A DNA stretch of 60,319 nt from Acidobacteriaceae bacterium (GTDB lineage: Bacteria; Acidobacteriota; Terriglobia; Bryobacterales; Bryobacteraceae), in NCBI GenBank assembly GCA_903970405.1, contig CAJCIT010000023.1:1-60319 (forward strand). The letters are read 5' to 3'. The notes beneath the pieces are model-generated. The model did not search any database. It saw nothing but the letters and a program-made list of their open reading frames with translations, and had not been told where the DNA came from. A program made the position numbers and the translations under genes. Positions 17,844 to 25,995 of this stretch are shown in pieces. Numbering within the stretch: the stretch's first letter is position 1; the number at the start of each line of letters is the position of its first letter.

Positions 17844-19688
17844 ATGCCATTGCTTGCTCGATTTCACACGGCTGTCGCCGTCGCTGCCGCTTCCGTGATG
17901 CTGCTCTGCTTCCCGACCGCGGCCGCGGATAAGACGCCGCCGGCTGCGCCATCCACTGACCCGGATGTGATTCTGCGCGCCATGAAGGATGAGCTGAACA
18001 GAACCAGGACGCTTCAGCTCAAAGAACTGCCCAAGCCGTATTTTGTTTCCTACAGCGCGGACGATACTTACATCTTTGAAGCAAGCGCCAGTTTGGGCGG
18101 GCTGCTGTCGTCAGGGATGGGCCACCTGCGTCCCACGTCCGTGCAGATCCGCATTGGAGACTACAGCCAGGACAACCTGAACTGCACGTTCTCCGGGCTG
18201 ATGCATGCGGGGCAGTTGCCCATTGACGACAATTACTCGACGATGCGGATGAGCTTTTGGTTCACCAGCGATCAGATCTACAAACGCGCCACCGAAGAGC
18301 TGACTCTGAAACGCAACATTCTGCGGGACGCGCAGAACCCGGACACGGCGCCCGATTTCGCTCCCGCGCCCGCTTATGTGAAGTTGGAGCCGGCCACAGT
18401 TTTAACCGGTCTGGACCAGAAGAAATGGGTGGAGGAGACGAAGCGGCTTTCGGAGCGGTTCGCGAGTCACGGCGCTATTGCCTGGTCAAGCGTCGCGGCG
18501 CGCGATATCTACTCCACATTCCGGCTTGTCAATTCAGAGGGAAGCGTAGTGCGCGTTCCGGAAGTCTTCTCCGATCTTGCGGTGCGGGCGCGCGCCATTA
18601 CGAGTGACGGCGAATACTTGCATGACGCCGTGACGTTCCCGGCGCGTCACTTGAACGATTTGCCGGACGAAGCAGAACTGGCGAAGCGCGTGGATCGACT
18701 GGCCAGCGAGTTGGAGGCGGCCATCAAGGCGCCTGTGACCGACGATTATGCGGGGCCGGTCTTGTTCGAAGGGGAGGCGGCGCCCGCCATGCTGGCGCAG
18801 GTTTTCGAAGACGCTCTCCATCTGGCCCGGAAGCCCATCAGCCAGCCCGGCCAGGACGAGGGCGCGCTTGAAAGCGTGTGGGGCAGCCGGCTGGGATCGA
18901 AGGTCTTGCCGGAGTGGGTCAACGTGATTGACGATCCCACGCGGACGGAGTTCCATGGGCAGGCCTTGCTCGGTTCGTACCTCTCCGATGAGGAAGGCGT
19001 TGCGCCGGGAAGGCTGTCGATTGTTGAAAAGGGCGTCCTCAGATCCTTTTACCTGACGCGGACCCCGGTTCGCGATTATCACGAATCGAACGGCCACGGA
19101 CGGTTGCATGGACCCTACGGCATGATGAATCCGGCCATCGGGAACTTGATTTTCCAGGCGGCCGAGACTGTGACGACGGAACAAATGAAGGCCAAGCTGT
19201 TGGAGATGGTGAAAGCAAATGGCCTGAAGTATGGCATTGCCATCCGGCGTCTGGATTTTCCGACGACACTGGGCCTGTCCGAACTTGAGGACGTTCTGAA
19301 GCAAATTGGCAGCACCGGCGCATCGCGCACCATTACGCCTCCCATTCTGGCCTATCGGGTCTATCTGGATGGACATGAAGAGATGATCCGCGACGTCCTG
19401 TTCAAGGAGTTCAGCGCGAAGGATTTGCGGAATATTGTGGCCGCCTCCGATACGCCGTACGTCTTCAATTACATGAACAACGGGGCGCGGTTTGGATGGC
19501 CGGAGGCGACTTCCGAAGCTGTGACCTCGGCGGTGGTGGCGCCGGCGTTGCTGTTCGATATGGTTGAACTCATCAAAGCGCGGCACGATACGAACAAGCC
19601 GCCCGTGGTTCCTCCGCCGGCGCTGACGGCGGACTCCGGCGCGGTTTCTGCGAATAGCGGCGCGGCCCTAAAGGACGCCGTCCGCTAG
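17844..19688 (+). CDS. TldD/PmbA-like protein, exported, metal site lost
   Basis: The 614-residue partner has a clear signal peptide (VAVAAASVMLLCFPTAAA) and the same overall layout as the gene before it (KPYFVSYSADDTYIFEASAS, VEKGVLRSFYLTRTPVRDYH, PILAYRVYLDGHEEMIRDV). Where the HExxxH motif should be, it has MLAQVFEDALHLARKP, and the CGxxxG region reads NYMNNGARFGW. All zinc ligands appear to be missing. In TldD-TldE complexes one subunit is catalytic and the other is not, so this may be the inactive partner of an envelope heterodimer. The next gene starts 10 bases downstream. Confidence 0.87.
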   Translation: MPLLARFHTAVAVAAASVMLLCFPTAAADKTPPAAPSTDPDVILRAMKDELNRTRTLQLKELPKPYFVSYSADDTYIFEASASLGGLLSSGMGHLRPTSVQIRIGDYSQDNLNCTFSGLMHAGQLPIDDNYSTMRMSFWFTSDQIYKRATEELTLKRNILRDAQNPDTAPDFAPAPAYVKLEPATVLTGLDQKKWVEETKRLSERFASHGAIAWSSVAARDIYSTFRLVNSEGSVVRVPEVFSDLAVRARAITSDGEYLHDAVTFPARHLNDLPDEAELAKRVDRLASELEAAIKAPVTDDYAGPVLFEGEAAPAMLAQVFEDALHLARKPISQPGQDEGALESVWGSRLGSKVLPEWVNVIDDPTRTEFHGQALLGSYLSDEEGVAPGRLSIVEKGVLRSFYLTRTPVRDYHESNGHGRLHGPYGMMNPAIGNLIFQAAETVTTEQMKAKLLEMVKANGLKYGIAIRRLDFPTTLGLSELEDVLKQIGSTGASRTITPPILAYRVYLDGHEEMIRDVLFKEFSAKDLRNIVAASDTPYVFNYMNNGARFGWPEATSEAVTSAVVAPALLFDMVELIKARHDTNKPPVVPPPALTADSGAVSANSGAALKDAVR

Positions 19689-19698
19689 CTTTTTCGCA

Positions 19699-22050
19699 AT
19701 GCGGATTCTGAGCAGGACCATCTTTCGAGAGATACTCGGCAGTGCCGCACTGGGCGCGGTCCTCTTTACGTTCGTTCTGTTTCTGAGAAATCTGGACCGC
19801 CTGTTCGCGCTGCTGGTGCGTAGTTCGGCCACTCCGCTGGTGGTGGCGAAGCTGTTCCTGTTCGCGATTCCGGCCACCATTCCGTTCAGCCTGCCGTTGG
19901 GGGTTCTGGTGGGAGTGTTGATCGCTCTCAGCCGCATGTCGGCGGACGGCGAGATCACGGCAATGCGCGCCGCGGGAGTCCCCAGCCTTTCGGTGGTCCG
20001 TCCGGTGCTGGCCTTCTCAACCTTCGGGCTGATCGTCACCGCCATTGCCTCGCTTTGGATTGCGCCGCTGACCCTGAAGCTGACGTCCGACATCGCGAAA
20101 AACCTGGCGGCGGCGCAACTCACCACGGACATTCAGGCGCGCATCTTCGAGGAACAGTTTCCCAATACCGTGCTGTACGTGGATGAAGTTGTAACGGGCG
20201 TGCAAGTGGTGTGGCGCCGGATGATGCTGGCCGATGTCACCAGCGCCGAAGATCTGGAAGCGCAGCATCGGGACCGCGGCGAGGGGCCGAAGATCACCAT
20301 CGCCGAAGAAGCCATGGTGACGCCCGATCCCGAGAACAACCGCATTCAGCTCAATATGAAGGGCGTCCACACCACCTACCGGGACAAGGACGGACACATC
20401 ATTTCCGAGGTGACTCCGGAAGGAGTGCTGGCGCTGGAGGCGCAGAAGCCGAGCGACCTCCACTTGAATCACGAGGTCAGCGAAGTGGACACGGGGCCGC
20501 TCTATAAGCGTGTCTATAGGAACCGCAACACGCTGACGCACGACGAGTGGGTGGAAGCGGCCATCGAATTCCACAAGCGATTCGCGATTCCGTTCGCGTG
20601 CATTTTGCTGGCGCTGGTCGGAATTCCGCTGGGAGTGTCATCGCGGAAAGGCGGTAAATCCACGGCTTTCGTGCTCACTTTGCTGCTGGCATTTATTTAC
20701 TACACGGGATTGATCAGCCTGATCGGGCTGGCGAAGAAAGGCACACTGACTCCGGCGTTGGCGGTGTGGCTTCCGGATGCGATCTTCGCCGTGACGGGCT
20801 TAATCCTGCTGATGCAACTGGAACGGCCTGGCGATGGGGATATTATCGGCGGCGCCCGTGCGCTGGTTGCGGTTATCGCCGCCAAGTTCAAGAGAAAGAA
20901 GGGCGGGGCAGCCGGGCGGTTTAGTCTCTCTCTGGTTTCCCTGCGGCGATTCGGGCTGCGCCCCATGCTGATCGACGCCTATGTGCTGAACGGCTTTGTC
21001 TTTTATTTCGTGATGGTGCTGGCGGCGTTGGTGCTGCTGACTGAGGTCTTCACCTTCTTCGAGCTGGTAAGCGACATGATCAAGAACCAGATCGCGATGT
21101 CGAAGATGCTCGATTATCTGTATAACCTGGCGCCGAAGCTGATTTACGATGAGACGCCGCTGAGCGTGGTCATGGCGTCGCTGATCTGTTTCACTGTGTT
21201 GACGAAGAACAACGAGGTGACGGCCTTCAAGGCGGGCGGCATCAGCGTCCACCGGCTGACGGCGCCGGTGTTATTCGCGGCGGCAGTGATCAGCACGTTG
21301 TTGTTTGCGTTCGATCACTATTACATCCCCGGCGCGAACCGGCGGCAGGAGGCATTGCGCAGCGAGATCAAAAAGAAGCCGATTCAGACTTATCTGCGGC
21401 CTGACCGCCAGTGGGTGTACGGAATGGGTCCGCGCATTTACAACTACCGTTATCTGGACCCGCGGGAAGCCATCATGTCCAAGGTGAATATTTACGAGTT
21501 CGGCGGCCGGGACTTCCGGCTGGTTCACCAGATCTCCGCCGATCGCGCGATGTGGGAACCGAACCTGAAGACCTGGATTTTCGTGAAGGGGCTCAGTAAC
21601 ATCACCGACGCGCACAACAACGAACATCCGGCTCTGTTTGAGGAATCGTCATTCAAAGAGCTGGTTGAACCGCCGTCGTGGTTTGTGAAGGAGGAGAAGC
21701 AATATAAGGAAATGAATTTCCAGGAGCTTGCGCGCTACATCCGGGAGCTGAAGGCGAGCGGGCTGGACACTATTCGATTGCAGGTGCAGTACCACAAGAA
21801 ATTCGCGGTGCCGCTGTTCGCGTTGATCATGGCCGTGCTGAGCACCCCATTTGCCTTCGTGGCCGGGACCCGCGGCGCGATGACGGGCGTTGGCATCAGT
21901 CTCTGCATCACCATCGCCTACTTCACCGTGGGGACGCTGTTTGAACAGATCGGGAATCTGAATCAGTTGCCGCCGGCAATGGCGGCATGGTCGCCGGATG
22001 TAATATTTCTGCTGGCGGGACTGTATTTTATGGCGAGGATGAAGACGTAA
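19699..22050 (+). CDS. LptF-LptG fusion, LPS-transport ABC permease
   Basis: At 783 residues it is twice the usual length of LptF or LptG and holds two YjgP/YjgQ domains in one chain. Half one (1 to about 385) has ILSRTIFREILGSAALG, MSADGEITAMRAAGV, a periplasmic beta-jellyroll region and RFAIPFACILLALVGIPLGV. Half two (about 415 onward) repeats this with MLIDAYVLNGFVFYFVMVLA, NEVTAFKAGGISVHRL and KFAVPLFALIMAVLSTPFAF. Each half carries six predicted membrane spans. With the ATPase LptB, such permeases pull lipopolysaccharide from the inner membrane toward LptC/LptA. It ends the TldD operon with a 10-base spacing. Confidence 0.92.
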   Translation: MRILSRTIFREILGSAALGAVLFTFVLFLRNLDRLFALLVRSSATPLVVAKLFLFAIPATIPFSLPLGVLVGVLIALSRMSADGEITAMRAAGVPSLSVVRPVLAFSTFGLIVTAIASLWIAPLTLKLTSDIAKNLAAAQLTTDIQARIFEEQFPNTVLYVDEVVTGVQVVWRRMMLADVTSAEDLEAQHRDRGEGPKITIAEEAMVTPDPENNRIQLNMKGVHTTYRDKDGHIISEVTPEGVLALEAQKPSDLHLNHEVSEVDTGPLYKRVYRNRNTLTHDEWVEAAIEFHKRFAIPFACILLALVGIPLGVSSRKGGKSTAFVLTLLLAFIYYTGLISLIGLAKKGTLTPALAVWLPDAIFAVTGLILLMQLERPGDGDIIGGARALVAVIAAKFKRKKGGAAGRFSLSLVSLRRFGLRPMLIDAYVLNGFVFYFVMVLAALVLLTEVFTFFELVSDMIKNQIAMSKMLDYLYNLAPKLIYDETPLSVVMASLICFTVLTKNNEVTAFKAGGISVHRLTAPVLFAAAVISTLLFAFDHYYIPGANRRQEALRSEIKKKPIQTYLRPDRQWVYGMGPRIYNYRYLDPREAIMSKVNIYEFGGRDFRLVHQISADRAMWEPNLKTWIFVKGLSNITDAHNNEHPALFEESSFKELVEPPSWFVKEEKQYKEMNFQELARYIRELKASGLDTIRLQVQYHKKFAVPLFALIMAVLSTPFAFVAGTRGAMTGVGISLCITIAYFTVGTLFEQIGNLNQLPPAMAAWSPDVIFLLAGLYFMARMKT

Positions 22051-22211
22051 GGGAGCGCAACCGTCAGAACGTGTGAAAGAACCGGCGCCCTTCGTTCGCG
22101 TTCCGCACGACGAGGGCAGTGTGAACGGAAACCATCCAGCCGGCGAGCAAAAAACCCTACTGTTGCAAACCCAAACTGACGATAGTAAACCAGCCAGCCG
22201 CGTGACACCTT

Positions 22212-22568
22212 ATGTCTACTCCAGAACAGAGCCCGTTCGCCCGCTTACCCGAAGTTCAAAGGCTCATTCGTCAGGCAGTCGAAGACAGGAACTACGCCTG
22301 CGTCCTCACTTTGGTCGAGGAGCAGCAGGCGATGTTTCGCGCTGCCGGGCGGGGTCACCCTGAGATCTCGCGTTTCGCTAGAGTTGCTCACGAACTCACC
22401 CTTTGGGCGTTGACTATGGTTCGACTCCAGCGCGCCCACACCGAATCTGCGATTCGTCATCTCTCCACGGCAAAACGGATTGCGGACAGCTACCGGCAGT
22501 CATCCATCGATCCGGCTACCGCATTCGGCGACAGACTCGGCGGCGCGCCGATCGTTGTCCAAGGCTGA
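22212..22568 (+). CDS. hypothetical protein, helical
   Basis: ATG 22212 opens a 118-residue frame predicted to be largely alpha-helical (PEVQRLIRQAVEDRNYACVL, then ISRFARVAHELTLWALTMVR and SAIRHLSTAKRIADSYRQ), with no signal or membrane span. It does not match a family I recognise. The helical-bundle look recalls small export chaperones, but nothing nearby supports that. There is no good ribosome-binding site. Codon use fits the neighbours, so it is probably real. Confidence 0.6.
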   Translation: MSTPEQSPFARLPEVQRLIRQAVEDRNYACVLTLVEEQQAMFRAAGRGHPEISRFARVAHELTLWALTMVRLQRAHTESAIRHLSTAKRIADSYRQSSIDPATAFGDRLGGAPIVVQG

Positions 22569-22639
22569 CCGCCGGCCGGCTTGTCTGACCCGCCGCCTCT
22601 TGGCACCGACGGGCCTGCGGACCGGCACCCCGGATTTCT

Positions 22640-22876
22640 CTAATTCATATTCATGCCGCACATTCCGGCCTGGCAAGCCGGACCGCCGCATCCGCCGCTC
22701 GGCTGCGAAGCGGCCTTCTGTCCGCCCCCGGCGTGTGCGGCAAATGTCGAATACTGGGTTGTCAAGTGATCTGTCCCGCAACTGGGGCAATTCACGGCCT
22801 CGGCCTCGGCAGACCGGCGAACAAGCTTCTCAAACTGAGTTCCGCAATCGTCACACTTGTACTCAAAGATCGGCAT
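22640..22876 (-). CDS. FmdB-family zinc-ribbon protein
   Basis: From ATG 22876 the 78-residue protein begins MPIFEYKCDDCGTQFEKLVR, the signature start of the FmdB regulatory-protein family. It continues with a second CxxC (VNCPSCGTDHLTTQYSTF), so four cysteines form a zinc ribbon. The tail is glycine- and cysteine-rich (GGCGGPACQAGMCGMN). FmdB-like proteins are small putative nucleic-acid or regulatory proteins with no firm function. The frame extends 40 residues further upstream without family-like sequence, so the inner ATG is used. Confidence 0.9.
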   Translation of the reverse strand: MPIFEYKCDDCGTQFEKLVRRSAEAEAVNCPSCGTDHLTTQYSTFAAHAGGGQKAASQPSGGCGGPACQAGMCGMNMN

Positions 22877-23027
22877 ATCTTCAGTGTAAACGCAAATCCG
22901 CTGGTTTGCTTTGTTGCTGGTCGTAACCGCCCGGAACGTTTGAGCGAACATAATGAATAGAGCGGGGCACAAGCGGGCCCCAGCCAGTCCGGCCAATGCA
23001 CGGAATGAATAAAGCCGAGGAGATAAA

Positions 23028-23570
23028 ATGGACAGACGACAGTTTTTTGTGAAAGTGAGCGGCTTCGCTGCCGGCGCCGCCGGAACCGCCGCCTGGCTTC
23101 ACGCGCGCCCCGCGAACGGTTCTAAGATGGTCAAAATAGTCGAGTTCTCAAACACCGGTGAGCGAACAGGCGTGGTGACGGTGGAGAAAGTGGTCAAGAC
23201 GAATGAAGAGTGGCGTAAACAACTGACCCATGAACAGTTTGAAATCACCCGCCGCGCCGGTACCGAACGGCCGTTCACTGGGAAATACGCTGAGACCCAT
23301 GACCGCGGACTCTATCGCTGCATCTGTTGTGCCAATGCCCTCTTCCTTTCTGACACCAAGTTCGAATCCGGTACCGGTTGGCCCAGCTTTTATCAGCCCA
23401 TCGCCAAGGAAAACGTCATCAACAAGCTCGACACCAGCTTTGGCACCCGCACAGAAGTCTTATGCGCAAAATGCGATGCCCATCTCGGCCACGTCTTCGA
23501 CGATGGGCCTCGTCCCACCGGACTGCGCTACTGCATGAATTCGGCTGCGCTCGATTTCGTAAAGTTCTGA
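23028..23570 (+). CDS. msrB: peptide-methionine (R)-S-oxide reductase, exported
   Basis: The 180-residue protein reduces methionine-R-sulfoxide in proteins. The catalytic cysteine is C169 in [11 protein letters not shown], zinc is held by CICC and CAKC, and [13 protein letters not shown] and LGHVFDDGP are hallmark motifs. Unlike cytosolic MsrB it starts with a Tat-type signal ([19 protein letters not shown]), so it should repair oxidised proteins in the periplasm. ATG 23028 is preceded by GAGGAG at 23016-23021. A strong UUCG hairpin lies about 90 bases downstream. Confidence 0.95.
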   Translation: MDRRQFFVKVSGFAAGAAGTAAWLHARPANGSKMVKIVEFSNTGERTGVVTVEKVVKTNEEWRKQLTHEQFEITRRAGTERPFTGKYAETHDRGLYRCICCANALFLSDTKFESGTGWPSFYQPIAKENVINKLDTSFGTRTEVLCAKCDAHLGHVFDDGPRPTGLRYCMNSAALDFVKF

Positions 23571-23660
23571 TTGCCTTATTTCCAGCCAAATAGCGGTGAA
23601 AAGAAAGGCTGCCACGGAGGCCATCGCCAAGTCTCCGTGGCGCGGCCTTTTAGGCTGCTG

Positions 23661-23680
23661 AGCCGACATTCGTGTCGGCT
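23661..23680. terminator. UUCG-loop hairpin downstream of msrB
   Basis: AGCCGACA TTCG TGTCGGCT is a perfect 8-bp stem with a UUCG tetraloop, followed by GCTCTTTCG. A second, weaker inverted pair CCACGGAG/CTCCGTGG (23612-23619/23633-23640) precedes it. The hairpin is well placed to end msrB transcription, but the T-run after it is short. It may instead be a dispersed repeat. Confidence 0.55.
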
Positions 23681-23773
23681 GCTCTTTCGTTTCAAACGTA
23701 ACCGGGCACAGCAGAGTTGACTCGCGACCGGGAAGTCTAAAGTCTGGTTAAAGCTTTGGCTTGAGCGGGCTGC

Positions 23774-23941
23774 ATGCCATTGGCCACCGAAAACCCAAAT
23801 CGCCGCCAACCAGGCGAATGCACGGTACTCAACCGGCCCCACCAACGACGCTGGAAAAGCCAAGTCCTCCCTCAACGCCGCGAAATCCGGCTCACTGGCC
23901 GCACGGTCCTGATGCCCACCGAAGGAACCTATCTCCGGTGA
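23774..23941 (+). pseudogene. remnant of a small conserved STGP...GKA..S..NA family protein
   Basis: One frame from ATG 23774 starts MPLATE. A shifted frame then reads AANQANARYSTGPTNDAGKA KSSLNAAKSG. The first frame resumes with LTGRTVLMPTEGTYLR and a stop at 23939-23941. Read together, they match the N-terminal block (ANxxNAxxSTGPxTxxGKAxSxxNAxxxGLT...VLxPxE) of a hypothetical protein family that I recall as common in Acidobacteria and Planctomycetes. Two compensating frameshifts and a missing C-terminal half mark it as dead. Confidence 0.6.
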
Positions 23942-23985
23942 TTCGCGAACGCAGGTAAACCCCTTCGCGTCAGATACTTCGGAAG

Positions 23986-24005
23986 AAAAGGGACAGACCC
24001 CTTTT
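23986..24005. repeat. short palindrome AAAAGGG-N6-CCCTTTT
   Basis: A 7-bp perfect inverted repeat with 6-base loop lies about 70 bases upstream of the esterase gene. Similar AAAAGGGxxAGACCCCTTTT hairpins are frequent dispersed repeats in soil Acidobacteria (recollection). No function is evident. Confidence 0.5.
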
Positions 24006-24074
24006 GCGCGGACGCCCTGGCAGGAACGCCAGCCCTTATGCTGCAAAGGGCAGCCCACGCATATAATCAGAAGA

Positions 24075-24995
24075 GTGCTTCAAGAAGCGTCGCGCCCATC
24101 GCGGCGGTTGTTTGACGGCTGGCGCCAGGCACTGTGGCAAACTGTCTCAATACCTTTTCGAAAAGGGCGTGTTCCGAGTGACCCTCCCTATCAGGAATCA
24201 GGTGCCAATTTGGTCCACACGCTCACCGGGAACATCCAGCTTCACCGTTCGTTCCACTCCCGCCACTTGCCGGACGACCGCGACGTTATTGTTTATCTGC
24301 CTCCCGGCTATGGTGACGACCCCTCGCGCCGGTATCCCGTCCTCTATCTTCAGGACGGCCAGAACCTGTTCGATTCGGCAACCGCGTTTCTCGGTGTCGA
24401 ATGGGGCCTCGACGAAGCCGCCGAGTCGTTGATCGAACGCGGTGAAATTGGTCCACTCATCATTGTCGGCATCTATAACGCGGGCGTCAGGCGCGTTAGT
24501 GAATACACCCCCGTTCGGGACCGCCGCGGCCGCGGTGGCATGGCTCGGCGCTATGGCCGCATGATTGTGGAAGAGTTGAAGCCTTTCGTCGATCGGCGGT
24601 ACCGCACTTGCACGGGGCCGGCGGACACTGGTTTGGGCGGTTCGTCCCTGGGCGGTCTGGTGAGTCTGTTTCTCGGTTTGCAATACCCCGAAGTCTTCGG
24701 CAAGCTGGCCATTATGTCGCCATCCGTGTGGTGGGCAAACCGCGATATTCTTCAGCGCGTTCGGCGCCTCAAGCGGCGCCCCGCTGCGAAAATCTGGCTC
24801 GATATTGGGACGGCCGAGGGTAGTAGCCCTTTCGCGGTCCAGCGCGACGCCCAGGAACTGAAGGACGCGCTAGTGGAGAAGGGCTGGCAACTGGGCGTGG
24901 ACCTCGCCTTTCATATAGACGAAGGCGCCGGCCACGACGAGAAGGCGTGGGGTTACCGCATCCAGTACGCGCTCAAATTCCTGTTTCCCGCGTAG
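24075..24995 (+). CDS. alpha/beta-hydrolase esterase (Fes/IroE-like putative esterase family)
   Basis: The 306-residue protein matches the putative esterase family (PF00756 type). It has the opening beta region RDVIVYLPPGYGDDPSRRYP, VLYLQDGQNLFD, the nucleophile elbow GGSSLGGLVS (central serine), IMSPSVWW and a late histidine in EGAGHDEKAWGYR. Family members cleave enterobactin, acyl or feruloyl esters. The substrate here is unknown, and there is no siderophore gene nearby. GTG 24075 is the assumed start; the first 45 residues are not conserved, so a later start is possible. No signal peptide is evident. Confidence 0.9.
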   Translation: MLQEASRPSRRLFDGWRQALWQTVSIPFRKGRVPSDPPYQESGANLVHTLTGNIQLHRSFHSRHLPDDRDVIVYLPPGYGDDPSRRYPVLYLQDGQNLFDSATAFLGVEWGLDEAAESLIERGEIGPLIIVGIYNAGVRRVSEYTPVRDRRGRGGMARRYGRMIVEELKPFVDRRYRTCTGPADTGLGGSSLGGLVSLFLGLQYPEVFGKLAIMSPSVWWANRDILQRVRRLKRRPAAKIWLDIGTAEGSSPFAVQRDAQELKDALVEKGWQLGVDLAFHIDEGAGHDEKAWGYRIQYALKFLFPA

Positions 24996-25058
24996 ATTCG
25001 CGATCTGCCGTCCACGCCCTCGGAACAAATCCATCCCCTTGTTCGTTACTATGTCGGC

Positions 25059-25961
25059 ATGGCTTTTTGTACGAACTGTGGCGCCCAGTTGAAGGATGGC
25101 GCCCGCTTCTGCGTGAATTGCGGAACCCCGTTTGCGGGCGGTCCTCTCCCGGTAACAGGATACGCCCCGCCTCCCGTTACCGTAACGCCGCTCAAATACG
25201 ACATTGAAGGCCACAACCTCCAGATCGCGCGCGTTCACCTCGAACCCGGTCAGGAGATCTACGCTGAAGCCGGCAAAATGATCTACAAGTCCGTCCAGGT
25301 GGACTGGCAAACGAAGATGACCGGCCAGACCATCGGCGACAAGCTCCTGGGCGCCATTAAGCGCAAACTGATGGGCGAGTCGCTGTTCTGGACCTTTTTT
25401 CGCGCTAATAATGGACCCGGCGAAGTCGGTTTTGCCGGCCACTATCCCGGCAAGATTCAGGTCTTCGAGCTGGCCGCCGGGCAGCAGATCATGGTCCAGC
25501 GCGATGCCTTCCTGTTCGCTCAATCCAGCGTCAATGTCGATATCGCCCTGGTTCGCAAGCTAGGGGCGGGTCTGCTGGGCGGCGAAGGCTTTATTCTGCA
25601 GAAATTGACTGGGCCTGGCGCCGTCTTTATCCACGCCGGCGGCGATCACGTCGATTTCACACTCCAGCCGGGAGAAATCCTCCAGGTGCAAACGGGCCAT
25701 TTGGTGGCCTTTGAGCCGGCCATTCAGTACGACATCCAGATGGTTGGCACCATCCGCAATGCCATCTTCGGTGGAGAAGGGTTGTTCCTTGCTACTTTGA
25801 CCGGTCCCGGCCGGGTGCTGCTGCAAAGCATGACGCTGGAACGTCTCCGCCATGAGCTATCGCCGAGTGAGCATCCGCACGCCGGCGAATCGCAGAATCC
25901 TCTCAGGGCCGTCACTGGCGGGATCGGCGGCCTGGGCAGCTTCTTCGGTACCGACGATTAG
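25059..25961 (+). CDS. AIM24 (TIGR00266) family protein with N-terminal zinc ribbon
   Basis: Residues 1-28 form a zinc ribbon (FCTNCGAQLKDGARFCVNCG). From about residue 45 the protein is an AIM24-family beta-prism: LKYDIEGHNLQIARVHLEPG, IYAEAGKMIYKS, GEVGFAGHYPGKIQVFEL, KLTGPGAVFIHAGGD and GEGLFLATLTGPGRVLLQSM. AIM24 is needed for mitochondrial inner-membrane organisation in yeast; the bacterial role is unknown. The ribbon-AIM24 arrangement occurs in other bacteria. The gene is followed after 34 bases by the propeller protein gene. Confidence 0.9.
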   Translation: MAFCTNCGAQLKDGARFCVNCGTPFAGGPLPVTGYAPPPVTVTPLKYDIEGHNLQIARVHLEPGQEIYAEAGKMIYKSVQVDWQTKMTGQTIGDKLLGAIKRKLMGESLFWTFFRANNGPGEVGFAGHYPGKIQVFELAAGQQIMVQRDAFLFAQSSVNVDIALVRKLGAGLLGGEGFILQKLTGPGAVFIHAGGDHVDFTLQPGEILQVQTGHLVAFEPAIQYDIQMVGTIRNAIFGGEGLFLATLTGPGRVLLQSMTLERLRHELSPSEHPHAGESQNPLRAVTGGIGGLGSFFGTDD

Positions 25962-25995
25962 AGCAACGCCGAAATTTCTCGCTACCGGCGAACGG

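Noticed and set aside
18534-19586. 350-codon open frame antisense to the second TldD-like gene
   Set aside because: No motif and no ribosome-binding site; the plus-strand gene has a signal peptide and family-like sequence.
23576-24058. 160-codon minus-strand frame after msrB
   Set aside because: It runs through two hairpins and a palindromic repeat, and the plus strand of the same stretch carries a recognisable pseudogene.
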